NCBI RefSeq assembly: GCF_014647675.1
Contig: NZ_BMPQ01000040.1
Coordinates: 13,273 to 57,396 of the forward strand
Reading direction: 5' to 3'
From: Streptomyces flaveus
GTDB lineage: Bacteria; Actinomycetota; Actinomycetes; Streptomycetales; Streptomycetaceae
Length of the DNA stretch: 44,124 nt
In this document: one piece after another, positions 7,825 through 15,626 of the stretch
Layout of the letters: each line of letters starts with the position of its first letter
Numbering within the stretch: the first letter of the stretch is position 1
Notes under the pieces: model-generated
Told to the model about the DNA's origin: nothing
The model's input: the letters and a program-made list of their open reading frames with translations, nothing else
Databases searched by the model: none
Made by a program: the position numbers and the translations under genes

Positions 7825-8191
7825 TGAGCGGGGTCCTTCCAAGGCACAAGGTGGCACACAGAAGTTCTGACCGCCGAAAGGTGCTCCTGGTTGGTGCATA
7901 CCTTTCTGGCTTGGCGCATGGAAAGCGGCCGGAGGGGTGGTCCGGTCGAGCCGTCGGCCGCCCGCCTTTTGAGCAAAACCGGCAGAACTAAAACTCGAGC
8001 ATCGAATCAGACCCGGCCCTTAACCATGTACGGGGAAGTTCACCCTTGCACAAATCCCACACAGCCAACAAGCCACTCACGCGACTTGCGCAACATCCGA
8101 CCTCTGAAGGAAAGTCAAGGTCGGTCCGTCAAGCCGCCCTGCCCTGCTGTGCAACGGTTTTCAAAATCGAACTGCCGGCAGGCGTACGCCT
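7825..8191. other. Intergenic region upstream of paralog A
   Basis: These 367 bp lie between paralog A and the toxin-like gene, both leftward. The notable content is the promoter motif at 8018-8052, shared with paralog B. The leader from there to the GTG is about 190 bp. No supported small gene was seen. Confidence 0.5.
8018..8052 (-). promoter_or_regulatory. Shared promoter motif of the lectin-fusion paralogs (copy A)
   Basis: On the minus strand, TGTGCAAGGGTG (8052-8041), then 17 nt ending in TGG, then TTAAGG (8023-8018). The identical 12-mer with identical 17-nt spacing, again ending TGG and followed by TAATTC, precedes the paralog at 15422-15456. The geometry fits a -35/-10 pair for a dedicated sigma factor; this is inferred. 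Confidence 0.55.
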
Positions 8192-8572
8192 TCAGATCTG
8201 CCAGGAGCGCAGGCGGTCGGCCGCACCGAAGACGTCCGCCTTGCCGGACATCAGGTCGCGCGCGAGGTCGACGAGGGCCCCGTAGGGCGGGTCGATGCCG
8301 ACGCCGCTGACGAACATGTACGAGACCGCCGTCGCACAGGCGAAGCGGGCGTTGGCGGACGGCAGAGGCTTGAGCAGGGCCAGGGTGTGCAGCAGCGCGG
8401 CGGCGCGCCAGGCCGGGTCCGAGTCCACGCCGAGCCGCGGCGGATCCACGCGGTGCCGGGCCACTGCGGCCACGAGCACGGAGAAGTCGTTCACCGTGGG
8501 CTGGTCGGGCAGGACCTCTTCGTGGCGCTGGAGCAGCCACGGAACGTCGATATGGATGACGGGGGCGGCCAT
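8192..8572 (-). CDS. Fic/Doc-like toxin-component family protein with degenerate motif
   Basis: 126 residues, read through a short gene pair with the upstream antitoxin-like gene (3-nt gap). The fold segment WRAAALLHTLALLKPLPSAN resembles the Streptomyces family annotated as the Fic-type toxin component of a toxin-antitoxin system. The canonical Fic motif HxFx(D/E)GNxxR appears here as KPLPSANARF: the catalytic His is Lys and the Gly is Ala, while Asn and Arg remain. AMP-transfer activity is therefore doubtful. The alternative is a catalytically dead or repurposed Doc relative. The ATG at 8572 is the only reasonable start. Confidence 0.7.
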   Translation of the reverse strand: MAAPVIHIDVPWLLQRHEEVLPDQPTVNDFSVLVAAVARHRVDPPRLGVDSDPAWRAAALLHTLALLKPLPSANARFACATAVSYMFVSGVGIDPPYGALVDLARDLMSGKADVFGAADRLRSWQI

Positions 8573-8575
8573 GGG

Positions 8576-8821
8576 TCAGGCAGCCCGCCCTTCGCCCTTG
8601 GCGGCTGGTTCGTCCTCGGGGAAGGCGGCGGCGAACTCATCGGCGTGCGCCGCGAAGAACCGGCGGAAAACGTCCGCGCCTTCCTGCAACGCGCGGTGCC
8701 GCACGATGTCGGCCGCCGCCGCCTCGCGTACCAGGGCCTTCATCGACGTACCGCGCTCCTTGGCGATCTGTCGCAGATCCTCGAGCTCGCGCTCGCTGAA
8801 TTCCACGTTGAGAGCTGGCAT
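8576..8821 (-). CDS. Ribbon-helix-helix antitoxin-like protein
   Basis: 81 residues starting MPALNVEFSERELEDLRQIA. This is a beta strand followed by two helices, as in Arc/CopG-type ribbon-helix-helix proteins, with a helical C-terminal half ending in a charged tail. GGAGG lies 2-3 nt before the ATG at 8821. It precedes the Fic-like gene by 3 nt, the usual antitoxin-first order, so it probably binds both its own promoter and its partner. A TTAC-tc-GTAA inverted repeat lies in the promoter at about 8847-8856 and may be its operator. Confidence 0.75.
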   Translation of the reverse strand: MPALNVEFSERELEDLRQIAKERGTSMKALVREAAAADIVRHRALQEGADVFRRFFAAHADEFAAAFPEDEPAAKGEGRAA

Positions 8822-8843
8822 GCCCTCCACGGTACCGCGCGGG

Positions 8844-8871
8844 TACTTACTCGTAAATATTCGCAGGTCAA
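8844..8871 (-). promoter_or_regulatory. Promoter of the toxin-antitoxin-like pair
   Basis: TTGACC (8871-8866), a 16-bp spacer, then TAAGTA (8849-8844) on the minus strand. The inferred leader is only about 15-20 nt. An inverted repeat in the spacer is a plausible autoregulatory site. Confidence 0.5.
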
Positions 8872-9063
8872 GTGATGTGCGTGGCGGTACCGGCGAGTGG
8901 TGCAACGGCACCCCGGACCCGTACGTGCTGAGACGTACGTCACTCTCCCCCGCCGGATGTCACATTCCGGGCCCCCGCAGCCCTCGCAGTAGTGAGGCGC
9001 ACTACGGGAGGCAGGCATGTCCAGAAGTCCGGTACCGGGGACGGCGACCGACGAGGTCCTGAA

Positions 9064-10755
9064 ATGACCACGTACGAGAAGGCGCCCTCGCGCCGTCCCG
9101 CGGCTGACGAAGCGTCCTCGGGTCAGCGCGTGGCCGACTGGTTCGACGGCCGCCTTGGCATCCACAGCCTCGGCAGGAAGTATCTGCGCAAGGTCTTCCC
9201 GGACCACTGGTCGTTCCTGCTCGGGGAGATCTGCCTGTGGAGCTTCGTCGTACTGATCCTCACGGGCGTCTATCTGACGCTGTTCTTCCATCCGTCGATG
9301 AACGAGGTGACGTACCACGGCAGTTACGTCCCGCTGAAGGGCGTGCGGATGTCGGAGGCGTACGCCTCGACGCTGGACATCAGCTTCGACGTACGGGGCG
9401 GTCTGCTGATCCGGCAGATCCATCACTGGGCCGCGCTGATCTTCATCGCCGGGATGCTCATGCACATGATGCGGCACTTCTTCACCGGCTCGTTCCGCAA
9501 ACCCCGTGAGATCAACTGGCTGTTCGGCTGGACGCTGCTGTTCCTCGGCATCTTCGAGGGGCTCTTCGGCTACTCCCTGCCGGACGATCTGCTGTCGGGC
9601 ACCGGGATGCGGTTCGTGGACGGCGCGCTGTTGTCGGTGCCGATCGTCGGGACGTATCTGTCGTTCTTCACGTTCGGCGGCGAGTTCCCCGGTGACGACG
9701 TCGTCGCCCGCTTCTACTCGCTGCACGTCCTGGTGATCCCCGGCATCATGGCGGCCCTGGTGGTGGCCCATCTGATCCTGGTCTTCTACCACAAGCACAC
9801 CCAGTTCCCGGGGCCAGGGAAGACCGAACGGAACGTCGTGGGCGCGCCGTTCATGCCGGTGTACATGGCGAAGGCGGGCGGCTTCTTCTTCCTGGTGTTC
9901 GGGGTGATCACGCTGATCGCGGCGATCGCGACGATCAACCCGGTCTGGTCGTACGGCCCTTACCGCGCCGACCAGGTGTCCACGGGAGCCCAGCCGGACT
10001 GGTACCTGGGCTTCGCGGAGGGGCTGGTGCGCATCATGCCGGGCTGGGAGATCAACGTGGCGGGTCATACGCTGGTCATGGGCGTGCTGATCCCGATCGT
10101 CACCTTCCCCCTGCTTCTGATCTTCATCGGCGTGTACCCGTTCCTGGAGTCCTGGGTCACCGGCGACAAGCGCGAGCACCATCTACTGGACCGTCCGCGC
10201 AACCGACCGATCCGTACTTCCATCGGCACGGCCTGGATCAGCCTCTATCTGATCCTGTTCGCGGCCGGCGGCAACGACATCGTGGCCACCCTCTTCCACC
10301 TGTCGATCAACACAGTCACCTGGGCGGCCCGGATCGCGGTGCTCGTCGTCCCCGTCCTGGTCTTCGTCGTCACCCGGCGCATCTGTCTGGGGCTGCAACG
10401 CCGGGACCGCGAGCTGGTGTTGCACGGTCGCGAGACCGGCGTGATCAAGCGCCTGCCGCACGGCGAGTTCGTCGAGGTGCACCAGCCGCTCTCCCCCGCC
10501 GAGTTGCACACGCTGACCCAGCACGAGCAGCCCAGGCCGCTCGATGCGGGCCCGGCACGCGACGCGAACGGCGTGCCGAGCCCGAACGGCTCGAAGCGGC
10601 GGCTGCGGGCCCTCCTCTCCCGCGGTCTGTACGGCACCGGAGCGCAGGTGGCGAAGCCGACGGCCGAGGAGTACCGCGAGGCCCATCCCGATGAGGAGGT
10701 CGAGGAACGTCAGGAAGCCCGCGCGATCAGCGAGGCGGGGCCTCCAGACGGCTGA
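9064..10755 (+). CDS. qcrB: Cytochrome b subunit of bc1 complex (orphan QcrB-like)
   Basis: 563 residues from ATG at 9064. The haem-ligand histidine pairs are visible in IHHWAALIFIAGMLMHMMRHF and in YSLHVLVIPGIMAALVVAHL. The quinol-site motif is PDWY (QPDWYLGF), the actinobacterial variant of PEWY. The long polar C-terminus (after about 440) is typical of actinobacterial QcrB. It is a multi-pass inner-membrane protein that would oxidise menaquinol. The usual neighbours (qcrC cytochrome c, qcrA Rieske protein, cta oxidase genes) are absent; neighbours are a toxin-like pair and a signalling phosphatase. This is therefore probably a second, unlinked copy. Whether it replaces the main subunit or acts elsewhere is unknown. 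Confidence 0.95.
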   Translation: MTTYEKAPSRRPAADEASSGQRVADWFDGRLGIHSLGRKYLRKVFPDHWSFLLGEICLWSFVVLILTGVYLTLFFHPSMNEVTYHGSYVPLKGVRMSEAYASTLDISFDVRGGLLIRQIHHWAALIFIAGMLMHMMRHFFTGSFRKPREINWLFGWTLLFLGIFEGLFGYSLPDDLLSGTGMRFVDGALLSVPIVGTYLSFFTFGGEFPGDDVVARFYSLHVLVIPGIMAALVVAHLILVFYHKHTQFPGPGKTERNVVGAPFMPVYMAKAGGFFFLVFGVITLIAAIATINPVWSYGPYRADQVSTGAQPDWYLGFAEGLVRIMPGWEINVAGHTLVMGVLIPIVTFPLLLIFIGVYPFLESWVTGDKREHHLLDRPRNRPIRTSIGTAWISLYLILFAAGGNDIVATLFHLSINTVTWAARIAVLVVPVLVFVVTRRICLGLQRRDRELVLHGRETGVIKRLPHGEFVEVHQPLSPAELHTLTQHEQPRPLDAGPARDANGVPSPNGSKRRLRALLSRGLYGTGAQVAKPTAEEYREAHPDEEVEERQEARAISEAGPPDG

Positions 10756-11061
10756 TCCGCTGGGCGTCACCGTCATGACGGGTTTTCTCATCGTCGACAG
10801 CTCAGAAAACCTCACAACTGCTCGCGACCAAACAGATTCTGACGGTCCGACACTCCGGACCGTCAAGACTCCGACAGGCTTGCTCTGTCCGTCGCGTCAC
10901 ATCGGCCGGAAACCCCCGGTGACGGACGGGCCCGCGAACGACGGGCGGTGCCGGTGTGCTCCAGGCGGTGTGCAGACCCCCTCCACGGACTACCCTGGGA
11001 CTCAAGTGACGCAGCTGATCACTGTCAGTGTCCGCAAGGGACGCAATGGAGTGTGGCGACG
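10756..11061. other. Intergenic region with two inverted repeats
   Basis: These 306 bp follow the qcrB-like gene. GGTTTTCT/AGAAAACC (10781-10788/10804-10811) is a perfect 8-bp inverted repeat. GACGGTCCG/CGGACCGTC (10841-10849/10856-10864) is a perfect 9-bp stem with a 6-nt loop. The second is a good terminator candidate; promoter elements for the phosphatase must lie after it but were not identified. Confidence 0.55.
10841..10864 (+). terminator. Hairpin terminator candidate after qcrB-like gene
   Basis: A 9-bp perfect stem and 6-nt loop, 86 bp past the stop codon. No U tract follows, which is common for Streptomyces terminators. Confidence 0.5.
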
Positions 11062-13476
11062 ATGAGGAGCCACGACGACACACCGCCGCCCGACGGTCCG
11101 GACTACCCCTTCGACGAGACCGCCACGGCACGGGCTGTCCTCGACGCGGACGGCATCATCGTCGAGTGGAGCGAGGGCGCCCGGCGCCTGCTCGGCCATG
11201 CCCCGGCCGATGTCCTCGGTCGGCCCGCCGCGGATCTGCTGGCCCCGGGCGGCGAGGCCGCGGGGCCCGAGTCGACGAGCACTCGCTGGAGCGGAGAGCT
11301 CGCGCTGCGCCATCAGGACGGCCGCCCCCGGAACGTATGGCTGCTCGCGCACCGGCGACGGCCCGAGCGCGGCGACCGCAGCGACTGGCTCCTCGTCGCA
11401 CCCCTCGACGGCAGGGACCCGCTGCCCGACGGCGATCCCCTGACGACCGCGCTCCTGGAGCAGTCCCCCTGCGCCACGGCGATCTACGACGAGCGGCTGC
11501 GGCTGCGCCGGATCAATGAGGCGATGGCCATCGCGATCGGCCTCCCGGAGGAACGGATCCGTGGACTGCGGCTCCCCGAGATCGGCGGTAGGCCGCAGAA
11601 CGAGGACCTCGAACGGCATCTGATCCGGGTGCTGCTGTCCGGGCAGCCCGAGGATGTGCAGACGTACATGAGGATGGGCGGTGAGCGGGAGCCGCACGCC
11701 TGGCTGGCCCGTATCGCGCCGCTCACGGACCCCGAGGGCAGGGTGCGCGGCGTCTGTCTGACCGCCCACGACTTCACCGAGCAGCACCTGGCCCGGGAGC
11801 GCCTGCAGCTCGTCAACGAGGCGAGCATCCGTATCGGCTCCACCCTCGACGTCAGACGCACAGCGCAGGAACTGGCCGACGTGTGCGTGCCCGCGCTCGC
11901 CGACTTCGTCAGCGTCGACCTGATCGATGTGGAGGGCCGGAACGGCGAACTGTCCTCCGGGCGGCTGTCCGCCCCCGTCAGCCTGCGCCGTGCCGCCCAC
12001 CGGTCAGTGAATCCGGGCAACCCGGAGGCGGTGGTCAAGCCGGGCCAGGTCGACGTCTACCCGGCATCCTCGCCGCAGGCCGACTCCCTGCTGGCGGGCC
12101 GGCCCATCGTGGCCTCGGACCTCGCGTCCACGCTGTCGGAGTGGCTCGCCTGGGACCGGCCGCGCTTCGAGCGTGTCAAGGAGTACGGCATCCACTCGAC
12201 GATGTCGGTCCCGATGCAGGCCCGCGGCGCGCCCCTGGGCGTCGTCGTCCTGACCCGGTTCCGGCGGGCCGAGCCCTTCACCCCCGACGACGTCCTGCTG
12301 GCCGAGGAGATCGCGGCCAGGGCGGCCGTCTGCATCGACAACGCCCGCCGCTACACCCGCGAACGCGCGACCGCGCTCGCCCTGCAGCGCAGCCTGCTGC
12401 CCCGGACGCTGCCGCGCACGGCCGCCCTCGAAGCGGCCTCCCGCTATCTGCCCGCGGCCCAGGCCGGGGTCGGCGGCGACTGGTTCGACGTGATCCCGCT
12501 GTCGGGCATGCGGGCCGCCCTGGTCGTCGGGGACGTCGTCGGCCACGGCGTCCAGGCGTCGGCCACGATGGGGCGCCTGCGGACCGCCGTCCGCACGCTC
12601 GCCGACATCGACCTGGCTCCGGACGAGCTGCTGACCCACCTCGACGACCTGGTCCTCAAGCTGTCCACCGAGGCGGGCGGCGACGACACGACGGGCGAGG
12701 TCGGCGCCACCTGCCTGTACGCGGTGTACGACCCGATCAGTCGCCGTTGCACCCTCGCGCGGGCCGGGCATCCGCCCCCGGTGATGCTGCCGCCGGAGGG
12801 CCCGCCCCAGGAGATCCACGTACCGCCCGGGCCGCCTCTGGGCCTGGGCGGGCTGCCGTTCGAGTCCATCGAGCTCACGCTCACCGAAGGGACCGTGCTC
12901 GCCCTCTACACCGACGGCCTGGTCGAGAGCCGCGACCGGGACATCGACATCAGCCACCGGATGCTGTGCCAGGCGCTGGCCCGCCCTTCGAGCTCCCTGG
13001 ACGACACCTGCCACCACGTCCTCCAGTCGCTGCTCCCGCCGACCGGCGTTGCCGACGACGTGGCCCTGCTCCTCGCCCGTACTCGCGGACTTCCGGCCTC
13101 TCAGGTGGCGACCTGGGACATCCCGGCCGACCCCGCCCTCGTGGCTCCTGTCCGCAAGCAGGTCGTCCATCAGCTGGGCACCTGGGACCTGGACGAGGCG
13201 GCGTTCACGACGGAACTCGTGGTGAGCGAACTCGTCACCAACGCCATCCGGTACGGCGAGCGCCCCATCCGGCTGCGCCTCATCCACGATGCCGACACGC
13301 TGATCTGCGAGGTGTCGGACGCCAACCACACGGCTCCGCATCTGCGTCGCGCCAAGACCTTCGACGAGGGCGGTCGCGGACTGCTCCTGGTCGCCCAGCT
13401 CACCCAGCGGTGGGGCAGCCGGTACACGCCCGAGGGGAAGACGATCTGGGCGGAGCTGACGCTGGACGAGGACTGA
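11062..13476 (+). CDS. PAS-GAF-PP2C phosphatase with C-terminal HATPase (RsbU/RsbW-like)
   Basis: 804 residues. Two PAS-like domains (about 15-110 and 125-240, with TALLEQSPCATAIYDERLRL starting the second) are followed by a GAF domain (about 255-425) and a SpoIIE/PP2C phosphatase (about 445-640, with GGDWFDVI and GDVVGHGVQA supplying metal-binding Asp). Last is an RsbW-type HATPase_c (about 665-800, ELVVSELVTNAIRYGE and GRGLLLV). Such proteins sense signals and both dephosphorylate anti-anti-sigma factors and phosphorylate or bind them. No anti-anti-sigma gene lies in the window. The ATG at 11062 has GGAG 10 nt upstream; GTG at 11053 is possible. The gene is cytoplasmic, with no membrane segment, and ends 24 bp from the convergent lectin-fusion gene. 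Confidence 0.93.
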   Translation: MRSHDDTPPPDGPDYPFDETATARAVLDADGIIVEWSEGARRLLGHAPADVLGRPAADLLAPGGEAAGPESTSTRWSGELALRHQDGRPRNVWLLAHRRRPERGDRSDWLLVAPLDGRDPLPDGDPLTTALLEQSPCATAIYDERLRLRRINEAMAIAIGLPEERIRGLRLPEIGGRPQNEDLERHLIRVLLSGQPEDVQTYMRMGGEREPHAWLARIAPLTDPEGRVRGVCLTAHDFTEQHLARERLQLVNEASIRIGSTLDVRRTAQELADVCVPALADFVSVDLIDVEGRNGELSSGRLSAPVSLRRAAHRSVNPGNPEAVVKPGQVDVYPASSPQADSLLAGRPIVASDLASTLSEWLAWDRPRFERVKEYGIHSTMSVPMQARGAPLGVVVLTRFRRAEPFTPDDVLLAEEIAARAAVCIDNARRYTRERATALALQRSLLPRTLPRTAALEAASRYLPAAQAGVGGDWFDVIPLSGMRAALVVGDVVGHGVQASATMGRLRTAVRTLADIDLAPDELLTHLDDLVLKLSTEAGGDDTTGEVGATCLYAVYDPISRRCTLARAGHPPPVMLPPEGPPQEIHVPPGPPLGLGGLPFESIELTLTEGTVLALYTDGLVESRDRDIDISHRMLCQALARPSSSLDDTCHHVLQSLLPPTGVADDVALLLARTRGLPASQVATWDIPADPALVAPVRKQVVHQLGTWDLDEAAFTTELVVSELVTNAIRYGERPIRLRLIHDADTLICEVSDANHTAPHLRRAKTFDEGGRGLLLVAQLTQRWGSRYTPEGKTIWAELTLDED

Positions 13477-13500
13477 CGTCCTCCGGCGGTGCCTTTCGGG

Positions 13501-15369
13501 TCATCGTCGGCCGTCCGCGCCTCCGTAGCCTCCGAAGCCGTATCCGCCGCCTCCGAAGCCGTACCCGCCGTCGCCTCCGCCGTCGTACCTGTCGTCGGAA
13601 CCGTCGTTCGGGCAGAAGTAGCCGTAGCAGGGCTGGTCAGGGTCGGGCGTGGGGGTCGACTCGGACGGCGTGGGCGTGGGCGTTGGCGTCGGAGACGGTG
13701 TGCGGCCGGGGGTGGGCCGCGCGCTGCGCGTCGGCTCCGGCGAGTCGCCGTCCGTGTACGCGTTGATCCACTCCATCTGGAGCGAGTCCACCGAGGTGTC
13801 GAACTGCCAGTGCTGGATTTCGCTGTCGTCCCGGGTTTTGAGGACGAGGTCCGTCTTGCCTTCCGGTGCGGCGGGTGTCAGGGCCAGTTCCGTGCGTGCG
13901 AGCGGCACCAGGCTGTCGTCGAGGGTGAGGTCGTACCGCACGTTCTTGGTGTCTTTCTTGGTCCGGCCCTCGCACTTGCCCAGCCGGACCGAGGAGGCGA
14001 GGCGGGAGTCGAGGCACAGCTCGGGGACGTCGAGGCTGCGGAGGAGGCCATTGCTCTCGTACGACCACTGCTGCCGGGCCGAGGAGGTGCAGGTGGTGAG
14101 CACGGCCTCCGCGTCCTTGACCGCCTTGCTGCCGGCGATGCCGACGCACAGATCGTTCCCGGCATTGCGCAGTCTGCCGCTCACGGTGCCGGACGGCGAG
14201 TCGTCCGAGCCGGCTCTGGACGGATCGGCACCGGGCGCCTGGGAACCGGGTGTCCTGGACACCGTCCCCGTTCCCGCGTCGGAGGGAGGCCGAGTGTCGT
14301 CCCTGTCGCCGGCCCACAGGGCGAGCGATACGGCGACGCCCGCGCTCACGGCGAGCGCGGCCAGGGCGAGGGTTCTCCGGCCGCGCGAGCGTCTTCTGGG
14401 CTCGAGGGAGTGAGGCTCCGCGGGGTGGGGCTCCGTGGGAGGAAGGCCGAAGTGCTGCTCGGTGGGGTCGTCGGGGTACGGGGAGGCTTGTGCCTCGTGG
14501 TGGTAGGCGCCCGCGGGCTCGGCGGTCCAGGATTCGCCCGAGGTCACGGCCACGACCGGGCCCGGCGGCGGCTCCTCCAGGAGTGGGCCCGTGGGTGCCC
14601 GGGCCACGACGGGGCCCGCCTGCGCTTCCTCGAAACGGGCACGGCGGCCGGGCCGGGAGTCGAGATAGGGCCGCGCTCCCCAGCCGAGCACCGCCTCGGC
14701 CAGCAGCACCGGCAGCCGACCGCCGGACTGGTCCAGCTGGTCGGCCGCGTACCGGCAGTACCCGCATTTGTTCATGTGCCGCAGCAGGTCGCGGCAGGTA
14801 TCGCTGCCGCGCCGGAGCGAGGCGTCCAGCAGTCGGTTGTAGCGACGGCACTCCTCCCGGGGGGCGAGTTCGCTGTGCGCCTCGAGAGTGCCCGCACGCA
14901 AGAGGTCACGCGCCCGCTCCAGCTGTGCGGGAGCCTCGGCGGCGGTCAGGCCGAGCAGTTCGGCCGGTATCGCGAGGTCCTCCGCCTCGACTTCCGCGTG
15001 CCACAGAATGCAGCGGGCGGGCTCCGGCAGCTCCTGAAACGCGCGGGACACCAGGCGCCGGTTCTCCGGCGGAAGAAGCCGTGCCGTGGCGCGGTCTCCG
15101 TCCTCGGGGCCGGAGTGGAGATCGGGATGGAGCTGGGATCGCCGGTGGTCCGCGTCCCATTCGGCCGCGATACCGCGCACGGTGACCAGCAGCCGCGGCA
15201 GCCACGCCACAGTCGATCCCGTCCGCCGTTCGTATTCACCGAACGCCCGTGTGAATGCGGCGGTGGTGAGCATTCCGGCGTACTGCGTACTACTGGTGCA
15301 CAGTCGCGCGTACGAGTGGACCGCTGCCCAGTGTCGCGCCAGCAGTTGCTCGTCCGTCGCGTCGCTCAC
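13501..15369 (-). CDS. Sigma-like / zinc-finger / membrane / ricin-lectin fusion protein (paralog B)
   Basis: 622 residues from GTG at 15369 (GGAGG 9 nt upstream; another GTG at 15375 is too close). It matches paralog A in order: region 2-like segment (about 8-78), region 4-like segment (about 110-165, LPEPARCILWHAEVEAEDLA), zinc finger H198-x3-C202-x2-C205, a shared block LLAEAVLGWGARPYLDSRPG, an acidic/proline linker, a membrane helix at about 333-352 and a ricin-type lectin (about 398-523). The C-terminus adds a Pro-Thr stalk and a Gly-Tyr-Phe-rich tail (GGYGFGG and GGYGFGGYGG) that paralog A lacks. The lectin half should face outward. It seems to combine a sigma-like part with its own membrane-bound anti-sigma module; activity is untested. 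Confidence 0.8.
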   Translation of the reverse strand: MSDATDEQLLARHWAAVHSYARLCTSSTQYAGMLTTAAFTRAFGEYERRTGSTVAWLPRLLVTVRGIAAEWDADHRRSQLHPDLHSGPEDGDRATARLLPPENRRLVSRAFQELPEPARCILWHAEVEAEDLAIPAELLGLTAAEAPAQLERARDLLRAGTLEAHSELAPREECRRYNRLLDASLRRGSDTCRDLLRHMNKCGYCRYAADQLDQSGGRLPVLLAEAVLGWGARPYLDSRPGRRARFEEAQAGPVVARAPTGPLLEEPPPGPVVAVTSGESWTAEPAGAYHHEAQASPYPDDPTEQHFGLPPTEPHPAEPHSLEPRRRSRGRRTLALAALAVSAGVAVSLALWAGDRDDTRPPSDAGTGTVSRTPGSQAPGADPSRAGSDDSPSGTVSGRLRNAGNDLCVGIAGSKAVKDAEAVLTTCTSSARQQWSYESNGLLRSLDVPELCLDSRLASSVRLGKCEGRTKKDTKNVRYDLTLDDSLVPLARTELALTPAAPEGKTDLVLKTRDDSEIQHWQFDTSVDSLQMEWINAYTDGDSPEPTRSARPTPGRTPSPTPTPTPTPSESTPTPDPDQPCYGYFCPNDGSDDRYDGGGDGGYGFGGGGYGFGGYGGADGRR

Positions 15370-15421
15370 GTGCACTTTCCTCCGAAGACCCTGCCGAAAT
15401 CAGTACATACCGCCCGGTATG

Positions 15422-15456
15422 GAATTACCACACACCACCAAACGCACCCTTGCACA
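15422..15456 (-). promoter_or_regulatory. Shared promoter motif of the lectin-fusion paralogs (copy B)
   Basis: TGTGCAAGGGTG (15456-15445), 17 nt ending TGG, then TAATTC (15427-15422) on the minus strand, about 50 bp before the GTG. It has the same 12-mer and spacing as 8018-8052. Confidence 0.55.
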
Positions 15457-15626
15457 GCACGCCGTCCCGGTACAAGCGAAACCACTCAAGGCCCGCTTCT
15501 ACCCGAGTAGTTGGAGCGGTCAAAACGTCAACGAGAGTTCGTCGCAAGGTGATTCGAATTTCATTTCTCGAAGTTACCTGAAGTATGTGCCGATTTGCCG
15601 TCCAGGAAGGGCAGACGTCGGATGTT

